Positions 1-11,270 of a stretch of DNA of 64,000 nt are shown one piece after another (position 1 is the first letter of the stretch; every line of letters begins with the position of its first letter). The stretch spans positions 114,326,219-114,390,218 of the forward strand of contig CM056577.1 in assembly GCA_029721435.1 (NCBI GenBank). The letters are read 5' to 3'. Made by a program: the position numbers and the translations under genes. The notes beneath the pieces are model-generated. The model was not told the origin of the DNA, did not search any database, and worked only from the letters and a program-made list of their open reading frames with translations. This DNA is from Gymnothorax reevesii. Its lineage: Eukaryota; Chordata; Actinopteri; Anguilliformes; Muraenidae.

Positions 1-1050
1 GAACTTACTAGGAAAGCTTGTGAGGAAATGGGAAAACACACGGAATGCAATGGCAATACTCTTTGTGGCAAATCTGTGGATTTTAAGTTTGCTTATCCCA
101 TGTACTAAAAAATTCTAATAAAAATTTTGTTGTTTTGTGATTTATTGCGTGATTTGTGGATCTCATTCAGGAAGAATGTGGTGAGTTTAAGTGTTTTTCA
201 TAAGCACATGGCTGCCATCACTCCCTTTTAAAAATGACCTCCCATTTGGCAACAATTGATATCAGGACAGTTGATCTGATTGGCCACCTCTGCGACTGCA
301 GTAGCTTGTGAGGTGAAAACTCAGTTGAAACCTGATCCCATCACAGAGGGTCTGTCGCCAAACCCACTGTTCCCTCCGCACAAAAATGTGAATCATCCCC
401 AGTTTATTATTGAGGTAAAAATCCTGCTTAGCTGGTTTTTATTAAATCCCTTCTTTGCCATACGAATCGGGAAAAAAACCCATTTAATTAAGATGCCTTT
501 CCTGCTGTAAGTTTTGAGTTTAGTCGATTGACTGCTAATCAGGAGCCCACCCATGGTGCTGAAATGCACCCACAAGCTTCCTTTCAATAACTCTACAACT
601 GATGCGAATTTCAGTCATTCTTGAAAAGCTCCAGGGCTCACACACCATCATAACTGCATGCTCTTTATAGTGTTGGATTATACATTCCATATTGATAATC
701 TAGTCTGAGTAAATGGCTGGCAATATGAATAAATAATGTTACTAGTGGGAAGACTTGTTCTTAAATTGGGACTTTCATGAGTTTTAGTCTTGACCTGCCA
801 TTTTCCGCTGACAGATTGTGTTTTGAGGGCATGCCCGTAAACAAATATAAATCCTGATTGTGAATAATGGTATTCTTTGTGCAAACCCCAGTATTTTGGC
901 TTATCATTTTGTGGATGTAATATTCTCTTAAATTAGTGTAATGTGGATGTGATGCTAGGAGACTGAAGTGGATGTTGTGAGACAAATGGATCAGTTTACA
1001 ACCTTTTATCTGGAAGGACTGAATAGTACATATTATTTCTATATGATTTA
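1..1050. other. unassigned flank
   Basis: AT-rich sequence with no ORF, RNA gene or repeat that I recognise. Short ORFs here lack any family motif. It is the left flank of the nested Tc1-like element, and its last two bases (TA, 1049-1050) are the left copy of the Tc1 target duplication. Confidence 0.5.
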
Positions 1051-2042
1051 CAGAGGGCTCCGAAACTACTGGCACCCCTGACTGGCAAGGCACAAATAAT
1101 ATTTTAAAAATTCTAAAAACCCATTCATTGAGGAATTCTAAACAATGTGAAAAATACTGTACAATATAAATGTTACAATAGAATCAACCAAAATAACTTA
1201 CTGATATAATTAAAAACCAGTTTCTCAAAATCAAGGTTTCACAATTAATGGTACCCGTAAAGATTATTGTCGTAAATAACATCGACAAAAATTAGACCAG
1301 GTATTAAATTCCTCCCATTTAAGTTTTTGCTAAGTGTTAACGAACCATATTGAGCTATAACTTCACTTCCTGTTCCACTAGGGTACAAAAATGAGGCAAC
1401 ACGCATGCAATATCCCTTTTTCATCCAACACCAAGAAGAAAACAAAAAAACTGTCAGTTCAAAAGAGGCAAATGGTCATGGACCCTCATGAATCTGGTAA
1501 TGGCTACAAGAAGATATAAAAACGATTGAATTTGCCTCTGAGCACAATCAGGACAATTACTAAAAACTCCCAAAGATGGAACTGTTGAAACCATCAAGGG
1601 TAGCGGACGCAACTGCATTTTGCCCCTGTGGATACTGAGGAGGATGGTGAGAGAAGCAACGAAGTCCTCAAGAATTACTGTGAAGGAATTTCAGGCCATG
1701 GTGGCATCTTGCGGTCACCAGGTTTCAAAGAGCACAATCAGGTACCACCCTCACAACCTCAGCCTCTTTGGAAGGTTTGCCAGAAGAAACAGAAGCAAGG
1801 GGCTTGATGTTTGCCAAACGTCATTTAAATTATGATGGGACGAGGTGCTTTGGTCAGATGAGAGCAAAATTGGATGTTTTGGTCAGATATGGCACTCGCA
1901 TGTTTGGTGTCGAAACAGAGATGCATACAAGGAGAAGCATGGTGGGTCAGTCATGTTTTGGGGCTTTTTTAATTCAAGAGGTCCAGGGGCGCTCGTTAAG
2001 ATTAATGGCATAATGAATTCCACCAAGTGTCAGGATATTTTG

Positions 2043-3291
2043 CAGAGATGCCAAGGCTTACGCCTTAGGCGTGAGTCTCTCCTCTTAGTGGCATTCACGT
2101 TTATGTGCCATAGTCAGCAATTATTCAATGAAGGTGCACTGAAGAAATTCAGACATGGAATTTAAGTCATTGTGCCTTGAGTTAATCAGTTTCACATGCA
2201 TTATGGCGGATTTCCCCACTAATGACATGGAAATCAATTATGATTATGAAGAGCTAGGCCGCAAATGCTGTGAATGTCTTCCTCTGCCTACCTCACTGCC
2301 GGGACACACAACTCTAACCTCACAGCCAGTGCATCTTCCACTACATTCCACAGAGGCTGTTCGCCTAGTAAACCTGCCACCTACACTGCCAACGCCACAA
2401 CAGAGGGACACACTAAATAGAGCCCTACATGAGAACACCACCCGCCACACACCTGAACAGTTGATTTCACTTCGAGACCTGTCCTACCTTCACCATAGGG
2501 AGTTCAGAGTTCAGGGAGGTCAGATTGGGGATCATGCGTCAGATGTGAGTTACAGTAGCATCTGTAAGCAGATAGAGGGGGAGGTATGGGAGGGGTTTAC
2601 TGACTCGGAGATCACCAGGGGTGTCCTTAGAGTAGTGAGGCCTGGTCATTTCAAAGACATGCTATGTAAAGAAGACATGATAACCGCTGAGCTGAAGGAG
2701 TTCCTCCAGTCCCACATTAAAGGAGAAAAACAGCACTGAACTCTTCTAGGAACTGAAGTGGGCAAGACAAGAAGAACACCCCAGCAATTCCTCTATCGTG
2801 TGATCGGCTTGAAGCAGTGCATCCTGTTCACGTCCAAACTACCTGACACTGGAATAAGGTGCAACAAAGCGACTGTGCAAGATGTCTTCCTCCATACGGT
2901 ACACCTGGGGCTCAGGCGCCAGCATAATGACCTGCGACGACATGGAAATCAATTATGACTCGGGAATTCTCAAGCTTGTCTTTACTGAGGGATTGAAAGC
3001 AATGGAATTGCATAAAAATGTTTTAAATGGTCTTATTTCATTAAAACGATTTACACGATCATGAGACACATGCATTGTTTCCAATCCCTGAGTAAAGGAG
3101 TCATAATCGCTTTCCATGTTACTTGTGATGAGGTGCACCTTTACGCAAGTGAAAAGGAAGGTTCAATGCACAAGGATTTTAATTTTGCGTGAGAATCTTA
3201 TTAAGCATTCAATGAATAATTGTGGACTATGGTGAATAAGCCTAAAAAATGCGTGAGACCTACGCCGAATGCGTGAGACTTGGCATCTCTG
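2043..3291. mobile_element. MITE-like DNA transposon with 6-bp target duplication (copy 1)
   Basis: The element begins CAGAGATGCCAAG and ends with its exact reverse complement CTTGGCATCTCTG. It is flanked by a perfect 6-bp duplication ATTTTG (2037-2042 and 3292-3297) inside the Tc1 transposase; removing it restores transposase continuity. Subterminal GCGTGAG/CTCACGC motifs repeat at both ends. Without the gag patch at 2244-2958 the element is about 0.53 kb and has no coding capacity. Related copies lie at 42826-43231 and 56437-56685. I do not assign a superfamily: the 6-bp duplication excludes Tc1 (TA), Harbinger (TWA) and typical hAT (8 bp). Confidence 0.82.
2244..2938 (+). repeat. duplicated gypsy gag patch inside the MITE
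   Basis: This 695-bp segment matches 4529-5222 of the gypsy element downstream, same orientation, with no difference that I could see, including the same premature stop after GEKQH and the same downstream frameshift. It is bounded by a 20-bp direct duplication of MITE sequence (2224-2243 and 2939-2958, beginning GACATGGAAATC). The related MITE copies have this site once, so the insertion is secondary. Short microhomologies (TATGA on the left, GACGA on the right) lie at the junctions. There is no LTR, poly(A) or terminal inverted repeat, so it is not a transposon in its own right. It looks like a templated repair insertion. Confidence 0.85.
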
Positions 3292-3685
3292 ATTTTGGCT
3301 TACAATCTAATTGCCTCTGCCAGAAGGCTGGAACTTCGCCATCAGTGCACCGTCCAACAGGACAATGACACAAAGAATTCCTCAAGATTCATGCAGAAAT
3401 GGTTCCGTGACAATAAAATCAACATTCTGCAGTGGCCATCTCAGTTGCCAGACCTCAATCCAATTAAAAACCTGTGGGCTGAGTTGAAGAGGGCAGTTGA
3501 TAAACACAAACCGAAGAATATGAAAGATCTTGAAAGGATCTGGTTGAAGGAATGATCCAAAATCCCTGCAAATGTATCCCTTAACTTTGTCAAAAATTAC
3601 AGAAGACTCCATGCTGTTATTGTGACGCACACTTAATGTTTGGTCACATTTTTGTGTATGTTTTTCTTTTTGGAAGTGGTTAAAC

Positions 3686-3905
3686 TGTATTGGAGTGCTT
3701 AAGTTTATATTGTGTCTCGAGACTGGATGTGTGTCACTGGACTGTGGATTCGGGTGGTGAATCCACCACCTTGTGGTCTCATTCCAGATTGAGAACAGCC
3801 ATGAACCAGACGCACCTCGCCTTGTCTATTTTATTTAACAACTTTTAATCCTGTTTAAGATACCAGACCTGTACACCCACACCCATGCCCGCAGGAGGTG
3901 TTACA
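3686..3905 (+). repeat. 5' LTR of the gypsy element
   Basis: About 220 bp, TG...CA ends, matching the 3' LTR at 12044-13431 once the L2 insert is removed. Shared landmarks are TTGGAGTGCTT near the start, GTCACTGG, AACCAGACGCACCTC and GCAGGAGGTGTT at the end. The two LTRs differ at many positions, which agrees with an old insertion. No clear TATA box. Confidence 0.75.
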
Positions 3906-3911
3906 GATTCT

Positions 3912-3929
3912 TGGGGGCTCGTCCGGGAT
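3912..3929 (+). promoter_or_regulatory. tRNA-Pro-type primer binding site
   Basis: TGGGGGCTCGTCCGGGAT is an exact 18-nt match to the classical proline-tRNA primer binding site known from gammaretroviruses. It lies 6 bases after the 5' LTR end, where minus-strand DNA synthesis of an LTR retrotransposon is primed. Confidence 0.88.
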
Positions 3930-4046
3930 CAGCGCCACCGACAGGCTGGAGCTGATCCAGTGATACCTGACACCTGGGACTGTGGCAGTGCTGCTGCCGT
4001 GATAAACCTGAGCTGTGGTCGTACAGTAGGAAGAGGAAGAGGCACG

Positions 4047-5554
4047 ATGACAACAAGTGGGAAGAAGAGTCTGGTGTGGGGCATCAGGAAAGATTTGCTC
4101 ACACTGTCAGCCGAGGAACTCTTCCAGGTTGCCCAACCCGTGGACCCAGTACCAGAGAGGGACCAGTCAGAGTTGAAAGAGGGAGACGCCGAGAGCTGTT
4201 ATGAGTTTGTCAGTGCCTTTATGTATAGTAAATCTCTGTCAGAGTTAGAAGACGAGGGGATAGCTGATTTGTTCATTTTCAAAGATACTGTCGACGCTTA
4301 TGTTGTGCCAGCACAAGTTAATACTAGTGCACAAGATGAACTGTATGATGTATCTGTACCCTTCGCACCTGCTAATATAAATGAAAATACTGCAGCTAGT
4401 GTGGTTGCGAGAGCTCCAGCTGTTAGCACTGCTGCTGTAATGCCTAATCACACGAACACCACTATTTTTGCTGCCACACATGGCACAGAAAATGTGGAAA
4501 CAGGAAACTTGGGAGAATGCTGAATAGCTATGAAGAGCTAGGCCGCAAATGCTGTGAATGTCTTCCTCTGCCTACCTCACTGCCGGGACACACAACTCTA
4601 ACCTCACAGCCAGTGCATCTTCCACTACATTCCACAGAGGCTGTTCGCCTAGTAAACCTGCCACCTACACTGCCAACGCCACAACAGAGGGACACACTAA
4701 ATAGAGCCCTACATGAGAACACCACCCGCCACACACCTGAACAGTTGATTTCACTTCGAGACCTGTCCTACCTTCACCATAGGGAGTTCAGAGTTCAGGG
4801 AGGTCAGATTGGGGATCATGCGTCAGATGTGAGTTACAGTAGCATCTGTAAGCAGATAGAGGGGGAGGTATGGGAGGGGTTTACTGACTCGGAGATCACC
4901 AGGGGTGTCCTTAGAGTAGTGAGGCCTGGTCATTTCAAAGACATGCTATGTAAAGAAGACATGATAACCGCTGAGCTGAAGGAGTTCCTCCAGTCCCACA
5001 TTAAAGGAGAAAAACAGCACTGAACTCTTCTAGGAACTGAAGTGGGCAAGACAAGAAGAACACCCCAGCAATTCCTCTATCGTGTGATCGGCTTGAAGCA
5101 GTGCATCCTGTTCACGTCCAAACTACCTGACACTGGAATAAGGTGCAACAAAGCGACTGTGCAAGATGTCTTCCTCCATACGGTACACCTGGGGCTCAGG
5201 CGCCAGCATAATGACCTGCGACGAGAACTAAAACCTCTCCTCTCAGAAAGTGATGTCAGTGATGAAGCTATACTGAGACAGGTGATGAGGATGACAACTG
5301 AGGAAAATGAGAGGCAGCATCGGCTTGGCCCAACATCTCATCAACACTCCTCACACCCGCTCAGAACGTCAGCTGGTGCTAATTCCATACAAGAGGCCAG
5401 CGTTCCCACCAGCCACGAGGAAACTGAGAGCAAAGTCAAGACAGACAAGCCAGAGATGCCTGACCAGTCAGAAATAATCCATCAGCTGTCCAACAAGATT
5501 GATGCTCATACCAACCTCGTCAACGCCATGAGGCAGCCAGCCAGCACAACTTAA
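4047..5554 (+). pseudogene. gypsy gag, broken by a stop and a frameshift
   Basis: Structural polyprotein of the retrotransposon. The likely start is the ATG at 4047 (MTTSGKKS); the frame can be read back to 3885. It runs to a stop near 4521, resumes in another frame at 4529 (ELGRKCCECLPLP ... FKDMLCKEDM) to a stop after GEKQH (5023), and resumes again at 5042 (TPQQFLYRVIGLKQ, then ELKPLLSESDVSDEAILRQV) to 5554. The capsid-like part QQFLYR...IGLK and the following helices are typical of fish gypsy gag proteins. A 694-bp part (4529-5222) was copied into the MITE upstream. Confidence 0.8.
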
Positions 5555-5579
5555 GGAAAAGAGAAAGTATGGGTGTCGA

Positions 5580-7312
5580 CAGTAGGTTTGGGCGATATCA
5601 AAAATTAAGTATCTCAATATTTTCCCACCCAAATATTGCAATAGACAATATTATCGTTGAGGGGGGTTTGCTGGTTAATAATACGTAGCCTTAGCCTATG
5701 AATGAATAATGGCTGAGACATTGATGCCAACTCTACCGCTTTTGGTGGTAGACTACCGCTTTCGGGGCGTTTCATTCTGAAAAAAAAAAACACCCCAAAA
5801 GTAGTAGAGTTGGCATGTATGCTGTGGTTGGCATTTGCTGTTCAAAATTATTTATATGCAAAGATAAATGTAAAACATTTGCACATATGCAATAGGTTGC
5901 ATAATCGCTATTGAACTTGCTTTCCTGCTAAAGATGAGTGGGTGTGGGTATACGGTCTTTGATATGAAGGAGCGATGCAACAAGGGAAATGTATTTTGAA
6001 GTATCTACAGACCATTTCAATGCTGCTGCTAAAAAAACAACATTTCCAAAACTACATTGCGCCGCGGCAGATGTTTAATCTCAAAGGAAAATAAAGCAGC
6101 TTTTTTTCGGTCGTTCGTAGAACATCAAGCAGCTAGCATTTTCGGAAAAATACCACATTTGGAGGACTCCTCGGTAAAATCTAACGTTTAGCAATCCGAT
6201 CAGGATAGGTCAGAGGCTGCATTTTGAGCTATCTACGGTATACTGAAAAGCGTGGGTGATCAGTACCGGTGTATTGATCCAAAATGCACAGGCAAGTTGT
6301 TCTTAATACATATTAGCTGTTAAAAATCATAAGGCATACTGACACAGCATTAAAAATGTGATTTCCGGTTGATCCATTTCATCATCTCAGTAATTTCAAA
6401 TAATAATTGTTTTTCCAAATAAAATTTAACATTCACAGAACAGTGGCAGGGAAACCAGTGTTAAATCACTTGGCACAGCAGCCTATTGAAATATCAGCGT
6501 TTATTTGGCTAGCCTTTTCGCCTGCTCAGAAAATCCATTTATTATCAAAGGAATACAGATTTTCCTTCTCGGCCCATCCTGACAGAGGTATTGCCCGTAA
6601 TTGCTGATGTTCAAATGCCTCTCAAAAGCCTCGCGTTTTTTGCGTCTAAGTGGGTAATCTCTTGTTGATTAACTCCAACTTCTCATTGAATGTTAATCTG
6701 AAAGACAGCATGTTTAGTAAACTTGAAGCAATATCTTAATCACTCGCAACGCTGAGCCCAACTCACATCTTGAAAAATCATGAAACAAGACCACCGGCTA
6801 GATAGGTTATTTACCGCCGTTTTTTTTCTTCCAAGCTCGTGATTTAGCTGGGGGACAGTGGGTGGAACTTGTCATAGTTCATGATAATAAAGCCCATTCA
6901 TAGGGGAAATATGATTGGTCAATTTTACTGTCATTTCAAATTACACTCGTTGAATTGCTACGGCTAAAACCTCTGTAAATTTACCGCGGGCCAGCTGCAG
7001 GGGAGACAAAGGGCTTCTTTCCTTATAACCATTCACACTCCAACATAAACTTTCGTTTTCCCCCGGTTAAAAGCTGAAATGTTGCCAAACGTGGAAGCTT
7101 GCATTCTTCCTTGCAACTCAATCCGCCATGTCTGTGCATTAAAACACTGCATGCAGGCTAACTCAAATAATTCAGCAGTTATTTTCGATCTATATGTATA
7201 GAAGTAAAATAAAAGCTATAACAGCTGTTCGATGTTCAATATTGTTAAAAAAATATTGCATATGACAACAAATATTGCGATATTCAATATTATCGAAAAT
7301 CAGCCCAAGCTG
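5580..7312. mobile_element. non-autonomous DNA transposon with TTGGGC(G/T)GAT ends
   Basis: The left end CAGTAGGTTTGGGCGATATC and the right end, read in reverse, CAGCTTGGGCTGATTTTCG form imperfect inverted repeats. Both are followed by AT-rich ATATTGC / GCAATATT subterminal motifs. It separates gag from the nucleocapsid/protease part of the gypsy element. I could not find a convincing target duplication, so superfamily is open (CAG ends would suit hAT or CACTA types). The 1.7-kb interior has no coding frame that I recognise and contains a small fold-back element at 5725-5815. Confidence 0.6.
5725..5815. repeat. 91-bp fold-back element
   Basis: It starts TGCCAACTCTAC and ends GTAGAGTTGGCA. 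The arms extend inward (CGCTTTTGG on the left, CCCCAAAAGTAGTAG on the right) with a short A-rich loop, so the strand could form a long hairpin. The termini resemble the TGCCAA / TGTCAACTCT ends of the MITE family elsewhere in this window, but relatedness is unproven. Confidence 0.6.
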
Positions 7313-9378
7313 AGCCCAAGTGGGAGAGACAGTGTGTAGAACAGAATCTGCCAAACTCCAACCACTGCTTTTACTGCTGTGAGCCGGGGAATAGGTGGGA
7401 GGGCTGAACGAAGAAACAGAGGCAGCAGGGAAACGAGAACCGGTCACTGCCCAGGGATGCCCAGTGACCGAATCTCAACTAGAATCCCAGTCTGAGAGTG
7501 TACAGCAAGCTGGACCCAGTACAGAACCCAGAAGCAACACCCACACTCAGCCGCACTTGCGGCCAGGCGTAGCGAACACACAGAGTCGGCACAAACATGT
7601 ACAGACCAACCGACCAGACCCACCTCAAAAATGAGCATGTCCCCAAGCTGGTTGGTAGAGAAGCTCTGACCCAGTGTTATTTGAATGGCCTGCTAGTAAG
7701 CGCCGTCCTCGACACTGGAGCACAAGCATAATAGACCGAGACTGGAAAGCTAAGTACTTACCTAACCTGAACATCAGATCGTAACTGGAAATCATTGATG
7801 GCTGGGTATCCATAACAGTCAACTTACTGGGGAATAAAGACCCCAACCTGTAAATCAATATCCTATCTCTAGTGAGCGGTCGACCAATAGAGAGACCACT
7901 GCTCGGTTTCATTGCGCTCAAGGAACTGATTTGAGGGCAGCCAGAACAACTTATGCCCACCCTCATCACTCTACTCTGTGGGGCCATCTCCGTCCACACC
8001 AACAAAGCCAGTGCCATTGTGAGTTGTGTGCAGACTATGAGATCCAGTAACGCCTAAGAGTGGGAGAGAGTGTCATCATACCTGCTGGCCAGATAGCTTG
8101 GGTCAGATGCAGAGTACCGCCTCGTGTTGATCCCTCACACCACCTGATGCTATTCGAGCCAGATGACAAGGGTGAACAGCTAGAACAGCTGTACATAGGA
8201 GAAGGCTTGCTGGAGGTCGAAAACTCGAGGAGGCTATATGTCACTATGCCAGGAGGTATTAACTCCAAATCACCTAATCACTCTACCAGGGTGACAGCCC
8301 TGGGCAGTGTCCAGTCCATCGCCAGAGTGGTAGAGACTGACTGAACAACCAAAGCCAAGGTTCTCTCAGAAGTGCAGGTTAGGAGCATTGCCGCCCCACC
8401 AGCTGAAGCTAAGCAGGCTCGATGGCACCCTCCAGTGGACATCCGCCACCGCGATGAGAGAAACAAGAAATAGTTAAGATGATGTTACTCGAGGAATTGA
8501 CAGCATTCATCCAGGGTGACAATGATATCGGCTGCATACCAAGCGTGCAGATGTCCTTGTATCTGACGAACGACATCCCGGTGCAGAGGGCGTACTCCTC
8601 AGTGCCAAAACCCTTGATCAAGGAAGTAAAGGAGTACATCTAAGACCTGTTGGCTAAGGGGTGGATAGTGAAAGATAGTCTGGAAGAAGGATGGAATGCT
8701 ACACCTCTGCATTGTCTGTGTGCTGAACCAGAAGACAATACCTGACAGACATCCACTCCCCAGAATCCAGGACCTGACAGATACCCTCAGTGGCTACTCC
8801 TGGTTCAGCATCTTAGATCAGGGGAAATCTTACCATCAGGGCTACATAGTCGAAGGTTCCCGGCACCTCACTACCTTAATTACGCCATGGGAGATTTATG
8901 GTTGGTAGCGCATACCGTTTAGTCTTTCCAATGCGCCTGCAGCATTCCATCGAAGCATGGAGGATATGCTGGGCTCCCTGAGGGATGACTGTTGCATACC
9001 ATACCTGGATGACATCCTGTGCTTTGCAAGGTCCTTCAACGAACATGTGGAGGGGAACCGCAAAGTTCTTAAGGCTCTGCAGCGACATGGCATGAAGCTA
9101 CGCCCCAAAAAATGTGAGCTGTTCTGAAGGGAGGAGTAGTATATGGGCCACCTCGTGTTGGCAGGGGGAGTGCGGATTGACCCTAAAGACCTGGAGGCTG
9201 TATTGTCACTGAAATCCAAGGTGCCCAAGACAGTTGGAGATGTCAGAAGGATCCTCGGCTTCCTCAGTTACTATAAATCCTACATTCAGAATTTTTTGCC
9301 CATGGCCAGCCCACTTTATGAGCTGCTTCAAGAGAAAGCTGGAATTTCCCAAGTCCCACCACACAGAGAAAAGACTAA
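7313..9378 (+). pseudogene. gypsy nucleocapsid, protease and reverse transcriptase remnant
   Basis: A decayed zinc-knuckle-like piece (NHCFYCCEPGN, about 7359-7391) is followed by linker sequence. A protease active-site DTGAQ (7711-7725) then runs into a stop two codons later. The frame 8060-8343 reads a conserved stretch before RT (IIPAGQIAWVRCRV, LEVENSRRLYVTMPG). RT begins near 8700 (NQKTIPDRHPLPRIQD), with [16 protein letters not shown] and an intact YLDD catalytic box (about 8999-9010). It continues into the connection region (GHLVLAGGVRIDP, ILGFLSYYKSYIQNF). At least five stops and several frame changes abolish expression. The gene resumes after the Harbinger insertion. Confidence 0.85.
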
Positions 9379-10643
9379 GGGCCGATTCATAGTCGACGCA
9401 AAGGCACACGAACGCATCGAGACGCACCGCGATGCTTCACGAAGCTTTGGCCGCCATGATGCGTTCGATTGTGTTGTCTGATTTTTCAATACGCGACGCT
9501 GCAACGCATGTAATACCATCCATCGGCGGCGGTAATGTATATAATACACTTATTAACACTTTTTAGCTGACATAATAGACTGTACTGAAAAAAAGAAAAA
9601 CTGATACCGTTGGGTATTAGTGACAGTGCCACTTCAGCAGTAATACATTTCCACTGGAAACCTAGCAAAATTAGATTCAAATCAGACTTTTGGGAGATAT
9701 GATGGCGTTCGCTTCGTTTGTGCTGGTTAAAATTAGCCTTGATGATTTAACTAGTGACTGCCTAACGTTAGCCTAGCATCCAGGCATCTGTTAGCCAATG
9801 GACCGGTCTTGCTTTCTAAACATCAACCTATTCAGGATCATACGCAAAACAGGCAAAGTATTGGTATTAACCTGTAGCTAGCTATGTGTAAAAAATGCAA
9901 TCAATGTATGGCGTAAGGTCGCTATTTTTTCAGCTTATTTTTTTTTATCCCTTTTGCTTGAAAACAGTCAGGGACGCCCAGTGGTACACGTACCCTCAGC
10001 ACTCACCTCCGTGGAAGTTTTTGGCTTTCCATAAATGATCCTATTACCCCATCTACAGCCTAAATTTTGTTTTACAGCATTTGTAAGCCCATTCTATTAT
10101 AAAACAGCGTTGTGTATCAATGATGCTGGCTTAAAAAAAGTTATGGCGTATGGCATGGGTCTCATTGATAACGTCAGATGCAGTCGTGAAATCTTGAGTA
10201 TAAATTAGGCTAATGCAAAGGGTTACTAATTTGAAATGGGCTATATTCTAGAGACGACCACCTTGACTAGTTGATTATAGCCGGCTAAGGTGTAATGTTA
10301 AGGTAAACTGATAATAGCCATTTAACGTTCACTTATTATTCACGATATATCCATCGCAACGACAGTTAATTAATTCTCTTGCCAAATAACTTGCTAATTG
10401 TTTGCTGCGCTGGAAAGATAGACTCAGCTATCCAGTCATTCTATAGAGATCAGTGAATGTCACTCAGAATGTCAGCCGAAATGTCACCAGTGACGCTGCT
10501 ACCCCCAATTGTGTGAGCGGTGTATTGCATTTCACGTATCGCCGTGCTGCTTGCGTACACTGTGTACACTATCGAAGGGAGTGCGTTACTTGCGTCGCTC
10601 GCGTCCCTTGCTTGCGTGACTCGCGTCGACAAAAAATTGGCCC
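9379..10643. mobile_element. PIF/Harbinger-type non-autonomous transposon
   Basis: Terminal inverted repeats GGGCCGATTCATAGTCGACG and, from the right end, GGGCCAATTTTTTGTCGACG agree at about 17 of 21 positions. The 3-bp target duplication TAA (9376-9378 and 10644-10646) is the TWA type typical of PIF/Harbinger. Subterminal GCGACGC/GCGTCGC motifs recur. The 1265-bp element has no Harbinger transposase or Myb-like frame, so it would depend on a partner elsewhere. Removing it rejoins the gypsy pol reading. Confidence 0.85.
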
Positions 10644-10646
10644 TAA

Positions 10647-11270
10647 GGGTCCACAGCTGTCGTCCAAGACCACTGTTTAATGGACAGACAAACACTAAGA
10701 GACTCTAGAGTGGTTAATAGACATGCTGCCAAGTCCTCCTATGCTCGCGTACCCAGACCTCAACCAAGACGTCAACCCTTTGTGCTACACACAGACCCAT
10801 CAGAAAGGGTCCTCGGGGCCATCCTCTACCAGCAGCATGATGGAAAACTAAGGGTGATTGAATACGGGTCCAGAACACTGACACCAGCTGAGCGGAACTA
10901 CCAGTGGCACAGCGGACAGCTGTGATTCCTCGCTCTTAAGTGGGCAGTGTGCGAGAAGTTCCGAGATCACCAATTCAATACTCCACACTTCGCCATCTAC
11001 TCGGATAACAAACCGTTAACCTACGTCATGGCCACGGTGAAGCTGAATGCGGTTGACGACGGCTGGGTTGGGGAACTGGCTGATTCCGGTTCAACATCAA
11101 GTACAGGCCGGGGATTAGGCTAACGTAGACGCAGACACGCTGTCCCACATGCCTCTTGGCATCAACATCTATGTAGCAGAATGTACGAATGAGCTGTCGC
11201 AGGATGTCGTACGAGCAATGTGGGAAGGGAGTCAAGCTGCTAAGCCAGATGATGTAGCTCATCAAACATC
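10647..11270 (+). pseudogene. gypsy RNase H remnant
   Basis: Frame 10680-10925 reads FVLHTDPSERVLGAILYQQ, then LRVIEYGSRTLTPAERNYQ, the RNase H core that follows RT in Ty3/gypsy pol. After a stop (10924) the reading continues as LALKWAVCEKFRDH and FAIYSDNKPLTYVMA, then decays. The first catalytic Asp (HTD) and the later SDNKPL motif are visible. The expected zinc-finger and DDE integrase are not found downstream, so pol is truncated or was replaced. Confidence 0.8.

Larger units (their letters stand above)
1590..3622 (+). pseudogene. Tc1-like transposase remnant, split in three pieces
   Basis: This was a DD34E cut-and-paste transposase. Piece one (about 1590-2042) moves between frames and carries REATKSSRITVKEFQAM, then WSDESK (near 1848) and KHGGSVMFWG (near 1936), the usual Tc1 catalytic-core landmarks. 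Piece two (3292-3622) reads VQQDND, SQLPDLNPIKNLW and AELKRAV. The last codons (ARGGCTTY then stop) lie at 13440-13463, beyond the gypsy insertion. Several frameshifts break it. The third catalytic residue, a Glu within NPIENLW-type motifs of the family, is Lys here (NPIKNLW), so it is catalytically dead independently of the insertions. Family assignment is confident. Confidence 0.85.
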
